Assembly (NCBI GenBank): GCA_016874095.1
Contig: VGVH01000006.1
Coordinates: 82,757 to 146,756 of the forward strand
Direction: 5' to 3'
Source: Gammaproteobacteria bacterium
Lineage (GTDB): Bacteria; Pseudomonadota; Gammaproteobacteria; Steroidobacterales; GCA-2729495
Length of the DNA: 64,000 nucleotides
A program made the translations under genes and the position numbers. Within the stretch, counting starts at the first letter, position 1; every line of letters starts with the position of its first letter. Of the stretch, positions 17,128 through 25,968 are shown piece by piece. Below the pieces are notes generated by a model. It did not search any database, was not told where the DNA came from, and saw only the letters and a program-made list of their open reading frames with translations.

Positions 17128-18402
17128 CTAGGCCAGGCGCTCGGCCGGCGTGCCCTGCGGCGCAACGGCCAGCGAAGCCATCATGTGCCGGCGCAGGTAG
17201 GTCGCATCCTCGTTCCAGATGCGCTCCTCGACGCGCTCGTGCAGGTAGGGATAGAGCGGATCGCCGTACCACGCGAGGTTCTTCAGCCAATGCGGGGCGG
17301 TGAGCGTGAGCACGGCGGCGAAGGCGACGCCTGCTGCCGCCAGCCAGCGACCGCGATCACCCGGTCGCAGTGCGCGCCAGAGGACCCGCAGCGCCAGTGC
17401 CAGCGCGGGAAACGCCACGATCAGCACGGCGGAGTACTTGGTGAGCAGCGCACCCGCCACCGCGACGGCAAGGAGCAGCCAGACGCCGGTGCGATGCGTG
17501 CGCCAGGCGCGCAACGCCAGGAGCGCCAGCACCGGCGCCCAGAACGCCGCCACGTGGTCCGCCCCGGCGATCAGCGCCGAGTCGAACACGAACAGGGCCG
17601 GGAACAGGAACAGGGCAACCCAGGCGTGGCGCAGGCGCGGCCGGGCGATCAGCGCCCGGGCCAGCACCGCGATACCAGCGAGTGTGGCGAGGAACAGCGT
17701 GTACTCCAGATGCAGCGCGAGCGCGACCTGGTCGAACAGCGCCCCGCCCGGCACCATGAACGCCCAGGCGTAGAGCACGCTCGAGAGGTGTGGATAGGCG
17801 CCGATGTACCAGCCTTCGCGGAACGCGCTGATCCCGCCGTCCGCGACGTAGTGCTCCGCGATGGCGAGGTGGTACCAGCGCGCATCGAAACCGATCTGGT
17901 GCGGCACCAGGATGCCGATGTAGACCACCGCCGCCGCCGTGATGCCGAGAGCAACGAGGACCGCGCGCCAGACACGTACCGCCAGCGGCCGCGGACGGGA
18001 ATGCGCAACCGCGCGGACATGGCGCCTGATGCGCGGCCCCAGCACCCGCCAGGCCGGTCGCGCGAAGCCGCCCAGGAGGAGCGCCGGCCAGGCAAGGAAA
18101 AAAGCCGTGCCGAACCATCCCGCAATGCCGGCGAGGAAGGTGCCGAGGAAGAAAACATAAACCCCGGCGGCTGACGCGGCGAGCAGACGCTCGCCTGTCC
18201 GTGCACGGCCCGGCAGCAGCCGGGCCGTCAGCGCCGTGCCCGCCGCGAGGCAGGCGGCAGCCCATGCGAGGCAGGCGAGCCAGTAGCCGGCATAGCGCCA
18301 GACCAGCCAGAATTCCAGCGGGTAGGCCGCATGCACGGCCCGCACGAACACGGCGAGCGCTGCCGCCAGCACGACGCTGAGGGCAGCGCGACGCCAGAGC
18401 AT
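17128..18402 (-). CDS. GT-C/GT39-like membrane protein, probably truncated at its C-terminus
   Basis: This 424-residue protein has about ten hydrophobic segments. HQIGFDARWYHLAIAEHYV (about residues 188-206) matches the Asp-containing first loop of membrane glycosyltransferases with the GT-C fold, and later LLTKYSAVLIV and NLAWYGDPLYPYLHERV are typical of these proteins. It stops at ERLA-TAG. The same frame then continues AARGTIAFSFEANDSGW, which looks like genuine protein (relatives carry an F-x-F-E-x-N-D segment), before losing similarity near 17065. A nonsense codon plus loss of the 3' end is therefore likely. It would use a polyprenyl-linked sugar if functional. ATG overlaps the upstream gene stop by 1 bp. 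Confidence 0.6.
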   Translation of the reverse strand: MLWRRAALSVVLAAALAVFVRAVHAAYPLEFWLVWRYAGYWLACLAWAAACLAAGTALTARLLPGRARTGERLLAASAAGVYVFFLGTFLAGIAGWFGTAFFLAWPALLLGGFARPAWRVLGPRIRRHVRAVAHSRPRPLAVRVWRAVLVALGITAAAVVYIGILVPHQIGFDARWYHLAIAEHYVADGGISAFREGWYIGAYPHLSSVLYAWAFMVPGGALFDQVALALHLEYTLFLATLAGIAVLARALIARPRLRHAWVALFLFPALFVFDSALIAGADHVAAFWAPVLALLALRAWRTHRTGVWLLLAVAVAGALLTKYSAVLIVAFPALALALRVLWRALRPGDRGRWLAAAGVAFAAVLTLTAPHWLKNLAWYGDPLYPYLHERVEERIWNEDATYLRRHMMASLAVAPQGTPAERLA

Positions 18403-19214
18403 CAGAAAGTCACCCTGAACACGCCGCGCAGGGCGAAACCCAGCAACAGCGTGAATCCGAAGAGCAGCCAGGACGCCGACGACAGGCCGATGAACTCCCC
18501 CCGCGCGCGCGGGTAGTCCACCGTCACGGATGCAACCGGAGAGCCTGCGGGCAAGGCCTGCTCAACCGCGGAACCGAGCGTGCGCCAGTCATCGGCGCGA
18601 TAGACCACTGGCGCCAGCGGCGGCATCCCGTCGCCGACGAGGACACGTCGCGCAACGGTGTTTCCCGCCACGTCGAACTCGACCTGCTGCGGACCGGATC
18701 CTGCGCCGCTGACCCGCCAGAGCACTTCGCCGCGGTCATCCAGGCGCAGCGCCGGCGTCTCGACCACGACGCCCGAGCCACGCAGCGACACGGCGCCTTG
18801 CGACTCGATCGCGATCGTGACGATCGCTCCTTCGCCGGGCGCGAGCGGTCGCCACGCGTGGCGCGCCTCGACCTGCACGAGCAGCAGCGCCACCGGCACC
18901 AGCATCAGCGCGAGCGGGACGACCGAGTAACCGAGATAAGCCAGCGAATGCAGGACCACCCTGCCCTGCGCCCGCAACAGGACGCCAGGATCGTCCTTGT
19001 AGAGCCACAGCTCCAGCAGGTGCGCCTTGATCTGGTCCTTGGCATGGGTAATGCCCGCCTGGTCGGACGCGAACCGGAAGACCAGCAGCGCAAAAACCGT
19101 GAGCGGCACTGCAGTGGCAGCGATCTGCCATGCGGCCGGGAGACCGGCGATCAGCCCGAACCACGCCGAGCCCAGTGCGTTCGTCCCGGCGTTGAGCGCC
19201 TCGTAGGCCGTCAT
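18402..19214 (-). CDS. Conserved membrane protein of unknown function, three transmembrane segments
   Basis: The 270-residue protein has transmembrane segments at about 28-47, 92-113 and 242-262. Between the first two is a basic cytoplasmic helical stretch (HAKDQIKAHLLELWLYKDD), and between the last two a roughly 130-residue periplasmic beta-rich domain that reads like an Ig-type fold. The membrane core faintly resembles EMC3/Oxa1-superfamily insertases in layout; this is weak and based on topology only. It sits in a co-directional run with a small RHH-like gene (4 bp upstream), an alkaline-phosphatase-superfamily gene and TMTC-like copy 4, suggesting a shared process at the inner membrane. 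ATG 19214 was chosen because upstream sequence overlaps the small gene. Confidence 0.65.
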   Translation of the reverse strand: MTAYEALNAGTNALGSAWFGLIAGLPAAWQIAATAVPLTVFALLVFRFASDQAGITHAKDQIKAHLLELWLYKDDPGVLLRAQGRVVLHSLAYLGYSVVPLALMLVPVALLLVQVEARHAWRPLAPGEGAIVTIAIESQGAVSLRGSGVVVETPALRLDDRGEVLWRVSGAGSGPQQVEFDVAGNTVARRVLVGDGMPPLAPVVYRADDWRTLGSAVEQALPAGSPVASVTVDYPRARGEFIGLSSASWLLFGFTLLLGFALRGVFRVTF

Positions 19215-19218
19215 CGTC

Positions 19219-19413
19219 TCAACTGATGTAACCGAGACCGCGCAGTTTCTTGCGGATCTCCTCGTCGCTTTCCGCGCCCTCGAACTCGGCGACCTGGCGC
19301 TCGAGTGCGTGCGCGACGAATTCCTCCGGTGACGAATACCCCGCAGCCTCCGCAATCACGCGGATCTTTTCCCAGAGGTTCTTGTCGATCGACACCTTCT
19401 TCGAACCGAACAT
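19219..19413 (-). CDS. Small ribbon-helix-helix-like protein with C-terminal LRGLGY motif
   Basis: A 64-residue protein: a short strand (KKVSID) followed by two helices (NLWEKIRVIAEAAG and SPEEFVAHALERQ), the pattern of MetJ/Arc-type DNA-binding proteins. An acidic linker and the ending KKLRGLGYIS follow. That ending resembles the last residues of the two sulfatase-like proteins in the window (RLRAHGY and RLRALGY). ATG 19413 is preceded by GGGAG at 8 nt; a GTG at 19422 would leave too little room for it. It lies between an alkaline-phosphatase-superfamily gene and a membrane protein on the same strand. It could regulate the cluster or act in protein contacts; neither is proven. Confidence 0.65.
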   Translation of the reverse strand: MFGSKKVSIDKNLWEKIRVIAEAAGYSSPEEFVAHALERQVAEFEGAESDEEIRKKLRGLGYIS

Positions 19414-19439
19414 CCCATGCACTCCCGATTCGGATGACC

Positions 19440-21395
19440 TCAGCGCAGCAGGTTGCGACCTTGCATGACGTCAGGCGCGTCGACGCCGAAGTAACCCAGG
19501 ATGGTCACCGGCAGGTCCGCGAGATCGCCACCGTCGAGCACCGGGCGGTTGGCAACCAGCACGCCCGGCACGGTCCGCGAGTCCATGCAGTGATCGCCGC
19601 TCCAGGCCTCGTCATTGTCCTCGAGCAGGGTCGCAGCGACCTTGCCGGTGCTCGTCGCCCAGGATGCGCGATAACCCCAGGCATAGCCGACGACGACATC
19701 CGGCGCCGCCTCGACGTGCGGACCATGATAAACGTCCTCGCGCAGCACCGCCTGCGTCACCACCGGCTGATTGCCCGGCAGATCGCGCCAGGCGAGCAGC
19801 TTGCCGGCGATCTCCCGGGCCAGCGCAGCGCGTTCGGCAGGAGCCACGATGCCATCGCGCTCGCGACCCTTCACGTTGATGTACAGCGAGTTCAGGCCGA
19901 TGCTGAACGCGCGGGTTCTTTTCCAGTCGATCCCGCCGAGCCAGTCGTTGCGATCACGGGCCGAAGGATCCGCGAGCGCGAGGTAGCCCTGCTGCTCGAG
20001 CCAGGCATTCAGGTGTGCCTGGCGGCGAAACGGCGCGAAGCCGTGGTCCGACATGACGATGAGCGCGGTCTCGTCGCCCGCGGCGGCCATCGCCTGACCC
20101 ACGAAGTCGTCGACCTCGCGATAGGTCTCGCGCATCGCGCCCAGCAGGTCACCGGGCGTGGCCGGGTCGTGGAACGGGTGCGAGGGATCGTTCTCCCGGC
20201 CCAGCATGTGGTGGCGCTGGTCGAGCGTGCTCAGGTAGAAGAACAGGAACCGGTCGCCCCGCGCGCGGCGGAACTGCCCGAGTTCCAGGGCGAAGAGCCG
20301 CCGCCGCTCCTCCATCACCAAACCCGACTGGCGCACGAATTCCTGCGGCGTGAACAGATTCGCCGACAGCGCCTTCGTTTCCTCCGGCATCTCCTCCGTA
20401 TAGAAGAGACCCGCGTGCTCGGCGAGCTCGCGCGCGTATTCGGCGGGATGCGAGACCGGCTGGGCCGGCTCGGTCGGATCGATGTTGACCGGCGTGACGT
20501 AGATCGCCGGCTGCGGCAGGAGCCGCTGCGCGTAGACCCGCACCATGCCGGGCACATCGAGGAGGCCCGGCACGAGGCTGAAGCGCACCTTGAGCCAGGG
20601 ACTCCACTCGCCTTCCCGCAGCAACGCACGCGCGGTGCCGAAATCCACGAGTGCGACCGGGTTCTCGCGGTCGATGCGCAGGTCGAAACGCGCCGTGGAC
20701 CAGGGCGCACTCTCCAGCAGCGAATTCGGCGGGCCGTCGATCTCGCCGCTGAACACACCGCGGCCGCCAAGCAGGCGCCGCACGATGCCGCCGGAAACCG
20801 TGCCGGCGGCAACCGCCGTGTCATTGGTGAAATAGAAGAAGGTGCCGGGCGTGCCGCGCAGGTCCGGCGTGCCCATGCCGGAAACCGAGCGCCCGGCGGG
20901 CACCGGCGGATAGTTCGCCGGAACCTGGAAGAGCCGGACGTCGACATCGGCTTCGTCGAGGAATTCCCAGAACGCCCGGCCCTTGCGCAGGAGCACCGTC
21001 TTCTCGGTGCCGAGCGGCAGCCGCCAGCGGCCGAGCGGAATCGGCTCGAGCCCCGCCTTCTCGACGCGGGCGGCCGAGAGATAGGGCTCCAGCGTGGCGC
21101 GATCGAGATGCAGGAAATCGAACAGTCCATGGCCGCCGGGATCCATGCCGGTGATGAAGCTCGACCAGGCGACAGGGCTCTGCGGCGGAATGGTGGTGCC
21201 GAGTGTCGACTGCCCGCCCTGCTTCGCGAGGCGCGACAGGTTGGGCAGCAGGCCTTCATCCATGTACTGGCGCATCAGGCCCGGATCCATGCCGTCGACG
21301 CCGAGCACGATCATGCGCCGATCCGCGGCGCCGGCTGCGAGCGCCACCAGTGCCAGCAGCACCGCCGCGATCCGCGCGATACGACGGGCGTCCAT
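19440..21395 (-). CDS. Type I phosphodiesterase-like alkaline-phosphatase-superfamily protein (copy 1)
   Basis: The 651-residue protein carries a signal peptide (residues 1-23) and so acts outside the cytoplasm. MIVLGVDGMDPG supplies the first metal ligand (D34), QSPVAWSSFITG holds the likely nucleophile S73, and VMSDHGFAPFRRQAHLNAWL supplies Asp and His ligands. This is the layout of nucleotide pyrophosphatase/phosphodiesterase-type enzymes. The substrate is unknown; in this setting it could remove or transfer a phospho-group on a surface glycan or polyprenyl lipid (inference). Its ATG overlaps the TAA of TMTC-like copy 4 by 1 bp, so the two are translationally coupled. A paralogue is at 49475. 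Confidence 0.78.
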   Translation of the reverse strand: MDARRIARIAAVLLALVALAAGAADRRMIVLGVDGMDPGLMRQYMDEGLLPNLSRLAKQGGQSTLGTTIPPQSPVAWSSFITGMDPGGHGLFDFLHLDRATLEPYLSAARVEKAGLEPIPLGRWRLPLGTEKTVLLRKGRAFWEFLDEADVDVRLFQVPANYPPVPAGRSVSGMGTPDLRGTPGTFFYFTNDTAVAAGTVSGGIVRRLLGGRGVFSGEIDGPPNSLLESAPWSTARFDLRIDRENPVALVDFGTARALLREGEWSPWLKVRFSLVPGLLDVPGMVRVYAQRLLPQPAIYVTPVNIDPTEPAQPVSHPAEYARELAEHAGLFYTEEMPEETKALSANLFTPQEFVRQSGLVMEERRRLFALELGQFRRARGDRFLFFYLSTLDQRHHMLGRENDPSHPFHDPATPGDLLGAMRETYREVDDFVGQAMAAAGDETALIVMSDHGFAPFRRQAHLNAWLEQQGYLALADPSARDRNDWLGGIDWKRTRAFSIGLNSLYINVKGRERDGIVAPAERAALAREIAGKLLAWRDLPGNQPVVTQAVLREDVYHGPHVEAAPDVVVGYAWGYRASWATSTGKVAATLLEDNDEAWSGDHCMDSRTVPGVLVANRPVLDGGDLADLPVTILGYFGVDAPDVMQGRNLLR

Positions 21396-23191
21396 TACGC
21401 GCCACCCCCGCCAGTTGCGGCCCGCAACACCGCCTCGAGCTGCGCCGCCAGCGCGCGCACCTCCGGCCGGTCCGCGATGGCGGGATCGAGTGCGACGGCG
21501 CGGTCGATCTGGTCAAGCCCGGCGCGGGCGCTGGCCGTGGCCATGGCAGGCCCGTCGGCAATGGCCGCCTCGGCCGCGAGAATCCGCGCCAGATCGAGCC
21601 GGGCGGGCACGTGGCTCGAATTCAGCTCGAGCGCACGCTGGTGGTGGGCGCGCGCCTCCGCGAGCAGTTCGCCGGGCGCGCGACCGGGACTGCGCAGCAC
21701 GCGCTCGAGCAGCGCCCGGCCGACGCCGTAATGTCCCATGGCGTAACCGGGATCTTCAGCGACAGCCTGCCTGAACAGCCGCTCGGCGCCGGCGAAATCA
21801 GCGCGCATGGCCGCGAGCACGCCACGGTTGTAGTCGGCTGTCGCGCGCAGCCGCGACGTGTCGGCGACGCGCCGCGCCTCGTCGAAGTTCAGCTCCGCTT
21901 CGACGAGTCGCCCCGCCTGGAACTGCGCCTTGCCGTACTCGATGAGCGGCAGCGCCTCGCCGGGGGCCCGAGCCGCCGCATCGGCCCAGAGGCGCAGGTC
22001 ACTGCGCCAGATGGTGCCGCGCCAGACCGTGGCTGCCGCGAAGGCGACCAGTATCAGCGCGGCAACTGCGATCACGCGCTTTTGCGCGACCGCGTAGCGC
22101 GCGACCAGGGCACCCGCGATCAGCGCGAGTCCGACGGACGGCAGGTACAGGTACCGTTCGGCGAGCGGCGTGGCGGCAACCGACGTGAGGGCCACCGGCA
22201 GCGCGGGTGCCATCGCGACTCCGATCCAGACGGCGCCGGCAGCCAACGCCGCGCCCCCCGACGCCCGACGGAAACGCAAAGCGAGAATCGCCGTGGCGAT
22301 CGCCACCATCACGATGCCGGCTGCAACGGGAACGGCGGGCGCCATCTCCCAGGTGACGAAATTCGTCTGTGGATACGGCCAGACCAGTTTCGCCAGGTAG
22401 TAGCCTGTCGCTCGCACCGCGTTGACCGCGGCCTCCGGCAACGCCAGGTCAGCGCCCTCCGGCGGGCGCGTCGCGGCGCCCGCGCGCAGCAGCCACCAGA
22501 GCGACGCGGCCGCCAGCCAGGCGACTCCTGCGGCTATCCATGCGAACGCGCGAGCTGCGGCTGTTTGCTGCATCGGTCTTGCACCGGCAGGCGCAAGCCA
22601 GAGCAGGAGCGGCGCGAGCAGCAGACCAGCGATCGCCACCTCCTTCGCGAGCAACGCTGCCACTGCTGCGAATGGAACGGCGCACAGCCGAAGAAACGAG
22701 CCGCTGTCACGCCAGGCAAGCGTCAGGGTCAGCGCAGGCAGCAGGAACATTGTCGCCAGCACGTCGCTGCGCCCCGTGATCCAGCTCACCGACTCCGTAT
22801 GCAGGGGGTGCACGGCGAACAGGAGCGCCGCCGCAACGGCCCCCTCTTCGGCCGCAGGGGCATCGCGCAACAACCGCCGCGCCAGCGACCAGACACCGAG
22901 TGTCACCAGCAGTTGCCAGAGCACGTTCATCGCGTGCGGGCCTGCTGCAGCGCCCCGGCCAAAAAGCGCTTGATCGAGCAGGTAGCTCAGCACGACAACC
23001 GGGCGGTAGTACGAATAGGTCCACTGGGGGATATCGGGCGGCGGTACAAACACGTCGCCGAGGTCCTGCACGGCAGCCATCTGCTGGCGGGCGACGATCT
23101 GATCGTCCCAGACGAGCTCCCCGGTCGGCGCGATCGCGTAGACCGCGATCACGGCAAGCAGCGGCCACAGCCAGGGCCAGCGGATGGTCAC
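21395..23191 (-). CDS. TMTC-like membrane glycosyltransferase with C-terminal TPRs (copy 4)
   Basis: The 598-residue product shows ELVWDD (D29, D30), YYRPVVVLSYLLDQALFG, FAVHPLHTESVSWITGRSD, LLAKEVAIAG and PLAERYLYLPSVG, then TPR-like helices from about residue 420 (DYNRGVLAAMRADFAGAERL). I chose the GTG at 23191: GGGAG lies 8 nt upstream, it overlaps the upstream stop as GTGA, and the first transmembrane segment then begins at residue 6; the longer frame to 23434 runs through the upstream gene. Its 3' end is coupled to the phosphodiesterase-like gene at 19440, which suggests the two work on the same substrate. Confidence 0.76.
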   Translation of the reverse strand: MTIRWPWLWPLLAVIAVYAIAPTGELVWDDQIVARQQMAAVQDLGDVFVPPPDIPQWTYSYYRPVVVLSYLLDQALFGRGAAAGPHAMNVLWQLLVTLGVWSLARRLLRDAPAAEEGAVAAALLFAVHPLHTESVSWITGRSDVLATMFLLPALTLTLAWRDSGSFLRLCAVPFAAVAALLAKEVAIAGLLLAPLLLWLAPAGARPMQQTAAARAFAWIAAGVAWLAAASLWWLLRAGAATRPPEGADLALPEAAVNAVRATGYYLAKLVWPYPQTNFVTWEMAPAVPVAAGIVMVAIATAILALRFRRASGGAALAAGAVWIGVAMAPALPVALTSVAATPLAERYLYLPSVGLALIAGALVARYAVAQKRVIAVAALILVAFAAATVWRGTIWRSDLRLWADAAARAPGEALPLIEYGKAQFQAGRLVEAELNFDEARRVADTSRLRATADYNRGVLAAMRADFAGAERLFRQAVAEDPGYAMGHYGVGRALLERVLRSPGRAPGELLAEARAHHQRALELNSSHVPARLDLARILAAEAAIADGPAMATASARAGLDQIDRAVALDPAIADRPEVRALAAQLEAVLRAATGGGGA

Positions 23192-23664
23192 GGCGTCGCT
23201 CCCGCCATTGACAGCAGTCGCGGCAGTCCATCGAGGTAACGGTCGATGCTCCAGCAGAAATACAACGCCGAGAGCGACCCCATGGCGTGCAGCAGGAGGA
23301 GACCCTCCGCTGCGCTCGTCGGCCGACGCCAGGATGACACGACCGCGACGCTGATCGCAGCGATGCATGCCAGCGGCGCCCAGTCCCAGCCGGCCGCCTT
23401 GAGGAACGCGAAGTAGCCGATCGCAACCGGCCATGCCAGGCGCAACAACGCTTCCCGCAGCCGGGTCACTGCGGCAGTCGCCGCGGCCAGCAGCGCCGCG
23501 GCCAGCGAGTAAGCGAGGAAGAGCGGCGTCGACGACAACGGATCCGCCAGGCCGTCCGCGGTCTCGGTGAGGGCCAGTGCGAGGAATCCCGCAGCCGGTC
23601 CGATCGAAAGCGCGGCTGCGAGCGCATCACGCCAGCCGCGACCGGCGTCCGTCCCGCCAGTCAC
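23188..23664 (-). CDS. Small membrane protein of unknown function
   Basis: A 158-residue, strongly hydrophobic protein with about five membrane segments, ending WSIDRYLDGLPRLLSM. It starts at a GTG (23664) that overlaps the TGA of the GT-C gene upstream, and its TGA overlaps the GTG of TMTC-like copy 4 downstream, so it is translationally coupled on both sides. Codon use matches the neighbours. I do not recognise the family. Its position between two membrane glycosyltransferases suggests an accessory subunit or a lipid-linked substrate handler (inference). Confidence 0.6.
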   Translation of the reverse strand: MTGGTDAGRGWRDALAAALSIGPAAGFLALALTETADGLADPLSSTPLFLAYSLAAALLAAATAAVTRLREALLRLAWPVAIGYFAFLKAAGWDWAPLACIAAISVAVVSSWRRPTSAAEGLLLLHAMGSLSALYFCWSIDRYLDGLPRLLSMAGATP

Positions 23665-25910
23665 GCGGCCACCTCGTTGAAGTAGATGCTCACCGTTCCC
23701 TCGCGCGTACTGGCGGTGCCGAGCACGCGAACGGCCGCTCCGCGGATCGATGTCCCGACGCTGATCACGCGGCGCGCAGCGGCGAGCCTGGCCGCTTCCT
23801 CGACGCGGCCGGTGCGCACGAGACGTACCGGTGCGGCAATCTCGCCGCGAAGCTGCCAGTAGCGAAGGGCCTGCACGGCGCGCGAGTCGCCAACCACCAG
23901 GTCGGCTGGCGGCAGCGAGCCGAGCAGCGGCCTGATGCTCTCTATGTCGTCCGCGAAGCGCCACTCGTAAAAGGCAAGCAGCGCCTTGCGGGTCGACGGG
24001 TCCTCGAGCCGCCCGGCGGCAACCCACAGCTCGGTCGGTCCCGAGCGAGTCAGCAGCAGGTAGCGCGGGTCGCGTTCGACTTCCTGGGGTTCGATCCGGC
24101 CACGGACGTAGAACAGGTTGTCGGCGCCGCCGCTGAAGCCCGCGTGGAATACCAGCGCGTCCGGCGCATCGCGCTGATCGGGCTGGAAGTTCCACACGCG
24201 ATTCTGCAGGCGGCTGCCGTACAACGGTGCGGTGATGAACACGCGCCAGTCGGCCGCCATGTAGACGCTCCAGCCGGGGCCGTCGCGCGTCAGCGCATCG
24301 AGCGGCTCGAACGCGGCGGCGAGGCTCGGCAGGTCACCGGTGGCCTGCAGGTAATAACGCTGCGGCGAAGTCACGGTGCCGGCAAGGCGATCGCGCAGCG
24401 CCTCGCTGAAGTCGAATCCCGGCAGCTTCGACGCCGGCAGCTGCAGGAGTGCCGCGGCAGATCCCAGCACGACAACGGCCTGCACGGCGGCTGCCGCGAC
24501 CGCATTCGCGGCGCGGATCCTCGCCAGGGCGAGCCCGAGCGCCACGAGGCCCAGCGGCACGACCACCAGCGCAAGACGCATGTTGAACGCCAACCGCATG
24601 ACGTCGGTCTCGGCAAGGAAGATCGCCATCACGGCGAAGGCCGTGCCCCACAGGAAGGCCGGCACGAGTTCGCCGCGGCGCGTATCGCGCAGCGCAGCGG
24701 CCAGGCACCACACCAGTGCCGGCAGGCCAAGGCCCCAGAACACCACGCCCAGCCCGCCATTCAGGCTTCCGAGACCGGGATCGCGCAACAGGAAGGTCAG
24801 CAGGCGCAACGGCTCGGCGAACAACTGCGAGAGCGCCAGGCCCATCTGCGCGGTGCCCTGTTCGATTGCGACTTCGTACGGCACGACGGTGACCGATCCC
24901 AAGCCGTCGAGCCCCAGTACGTAGGGGTACAGCGGCAGCCCCGTCACCGACAGGTTGCGCAGCATCCAGAACGCCGGCAGCGGCGCGGCCACGAGGCTGA
25001 ACAGCGCCATCGCGCGCAGCGGCGCAACGGCGGCGCGGTGCCGCCACAGCCCGGCGGCCAGTATCGGCAACGCCAGCACGACGGCGACGATCATGTTGTA
25101 TTTCACGCCAAGACCGAAACCGGCTGCGATCCCCGCCATCGCTAGATGCGCGGACTGGCCGCTGCGATGGAACGCGAGCAGCGCGTATAGAAGCGCGAGA
25201 TGGGCCGCGACGACGACAAGGTCGACGTAGTTGCTCGCTGCCTGGGCGATCACCACCGGCACGAGGAGAAAGGCCAGCGACACGAACGCCGCATCGCGCG
25301 GCGCAACGCCGCGTTCACGGGCGATGGCCCAGACGATCCAGGCGCAATACGCGGCGACCAGCCAGCCGCAGCCGTCGATCCAGGTGTCGTTGCCCAGGAA
25401 CAGCAGCGGCCACAGCCACAGGAAGTCGCCGCCGAGCGGCATCCCGAATTGCGCGCGCAACTCGAGCGGCAGCAGCGCGATGCGGCCGGTCTGCACGTAC
25501 TCGTAGAGCGGCGGCAGGTGATAGGACAGGTCATCCACGCCCCGCGGCGGCAGCAGCCAGGTCGCCACGCCGATCCAGATCGTGGCGAACGTCGCGAGCA
25601 GCGCCAGTGCGCCGTTCCACGGGGTCGCGAGATCGCGGAACACCGGCCCGCTGTTGCCGGCAGTCGGCCCGGAACGCAGCGCGCCGTAGGTGACAAGCCC
25701 CGTCAGCACCGCATGCGCCGCGAGGACTGAACCCAGGCGCAACTGCCCGACGAGGCCCAGTGCCAGCTGAACGGCGACCAGCTGGGCGGCGAAGAGCAGG
25801 CCGGCGTAGACACCGCGCGCGGGTGCCGGAATCCGCAGCACGCGGCCGAGCCACGCATGCCAGGCGCCCCAGAGAAGCGCGCTAACGATCAGGAAGGCCA
25901 GGATGCGCAA
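23661..25910 (-). CDS. Large GT-C-type membrane glycosyltransferase
   Basis: The 749-residue protein has about eleven to thirteen membrane segments and a C-terminal soluble domain of about 230 residues. TWLLPPRGVDDLSYHLPPLY (D126, D127) corresponds to the first, metal/donor-binding loop of GT-C enzymes; GLGVKYNMIVAV and NLSVTGLPLYPYVLGLDG are further family-like loops. The start is a TTG at 25910, chosen because the first hydrophobic segment begins there and the truncated relative at 16678 aligns from the same point; no good RBS is visible, so the start is uncertain. Donor and acceptor are unknown. It begins a minus-strand unit that continues into 23188, 21395, 19440 and 19219. Confidence 0.7.
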   Translation of the reverse strand: MRILAFLIVSALLWGAWHAWLGRVLRIPAPARGVYAGLLFAAQLVAVQLALGLVGQLRLGSVLAAHAVLTGLVTYGALRSGPTAGNSGPVFRDLATPWNGALALLATFATIWIGVATWLLPPRGVDDLSYHLPPLYEYVQTGRIALLPLELRAQFGMPLGGDFLWLWPLLFLGNDTWIDGCGWLVAAYCAWIVWAIARERGVAPRDAAFVSLAFLLVPVVIAQAASNYVDLVVVAAHLALLYALLAFHRSGQSAHLAMAGIAAGFGLGVKYNMIVAVVLALPILAAGLWRHRAAVAPLRAMALFSLVAAPLPAFWMLRNLSVTGLPLYPYVLGLDGLGSVTVVPYEVAIEQGTAQMGLALSQLFAEPLRLLTFLLRDPGLGSLNGGLGVVFWGLGLPALVWCLAAALRDTRRGELVPAFLWGTAFAVMAIFLAETDVMRLAFNMRLALVVVPLGLVALGLALARIRAANAVAAAAVQAVVVLGSAAALLQLPASKLPGFDFSEALRDRLAGTVTSPQRYYLQATGDLPSLAAAFEPLDALTRDGPGWSVYMAADWRVFITAPLYGSRLQNRVWNFQPDQRDAPDALVFHAGFSGGADNLFYVRGRIEPQEVERDPRYLLLTRSGPTELWVAAGRLEDPSTRKALLAFYEWRFADDIESIRPLLGSLPPADLVVGDSRAVQALRYWQLRGEIAAPVRLVRTGRVEEAARLAAARRVISVGTSIRGAAVRVLGTASTREGTVSIYFNEVAA

Positions 25911-25968
25911 GGGCGATGTTCGATCCGCGAGGCAGTGCTTCGGCTGCGATCATAATAGAATCGCGGCC

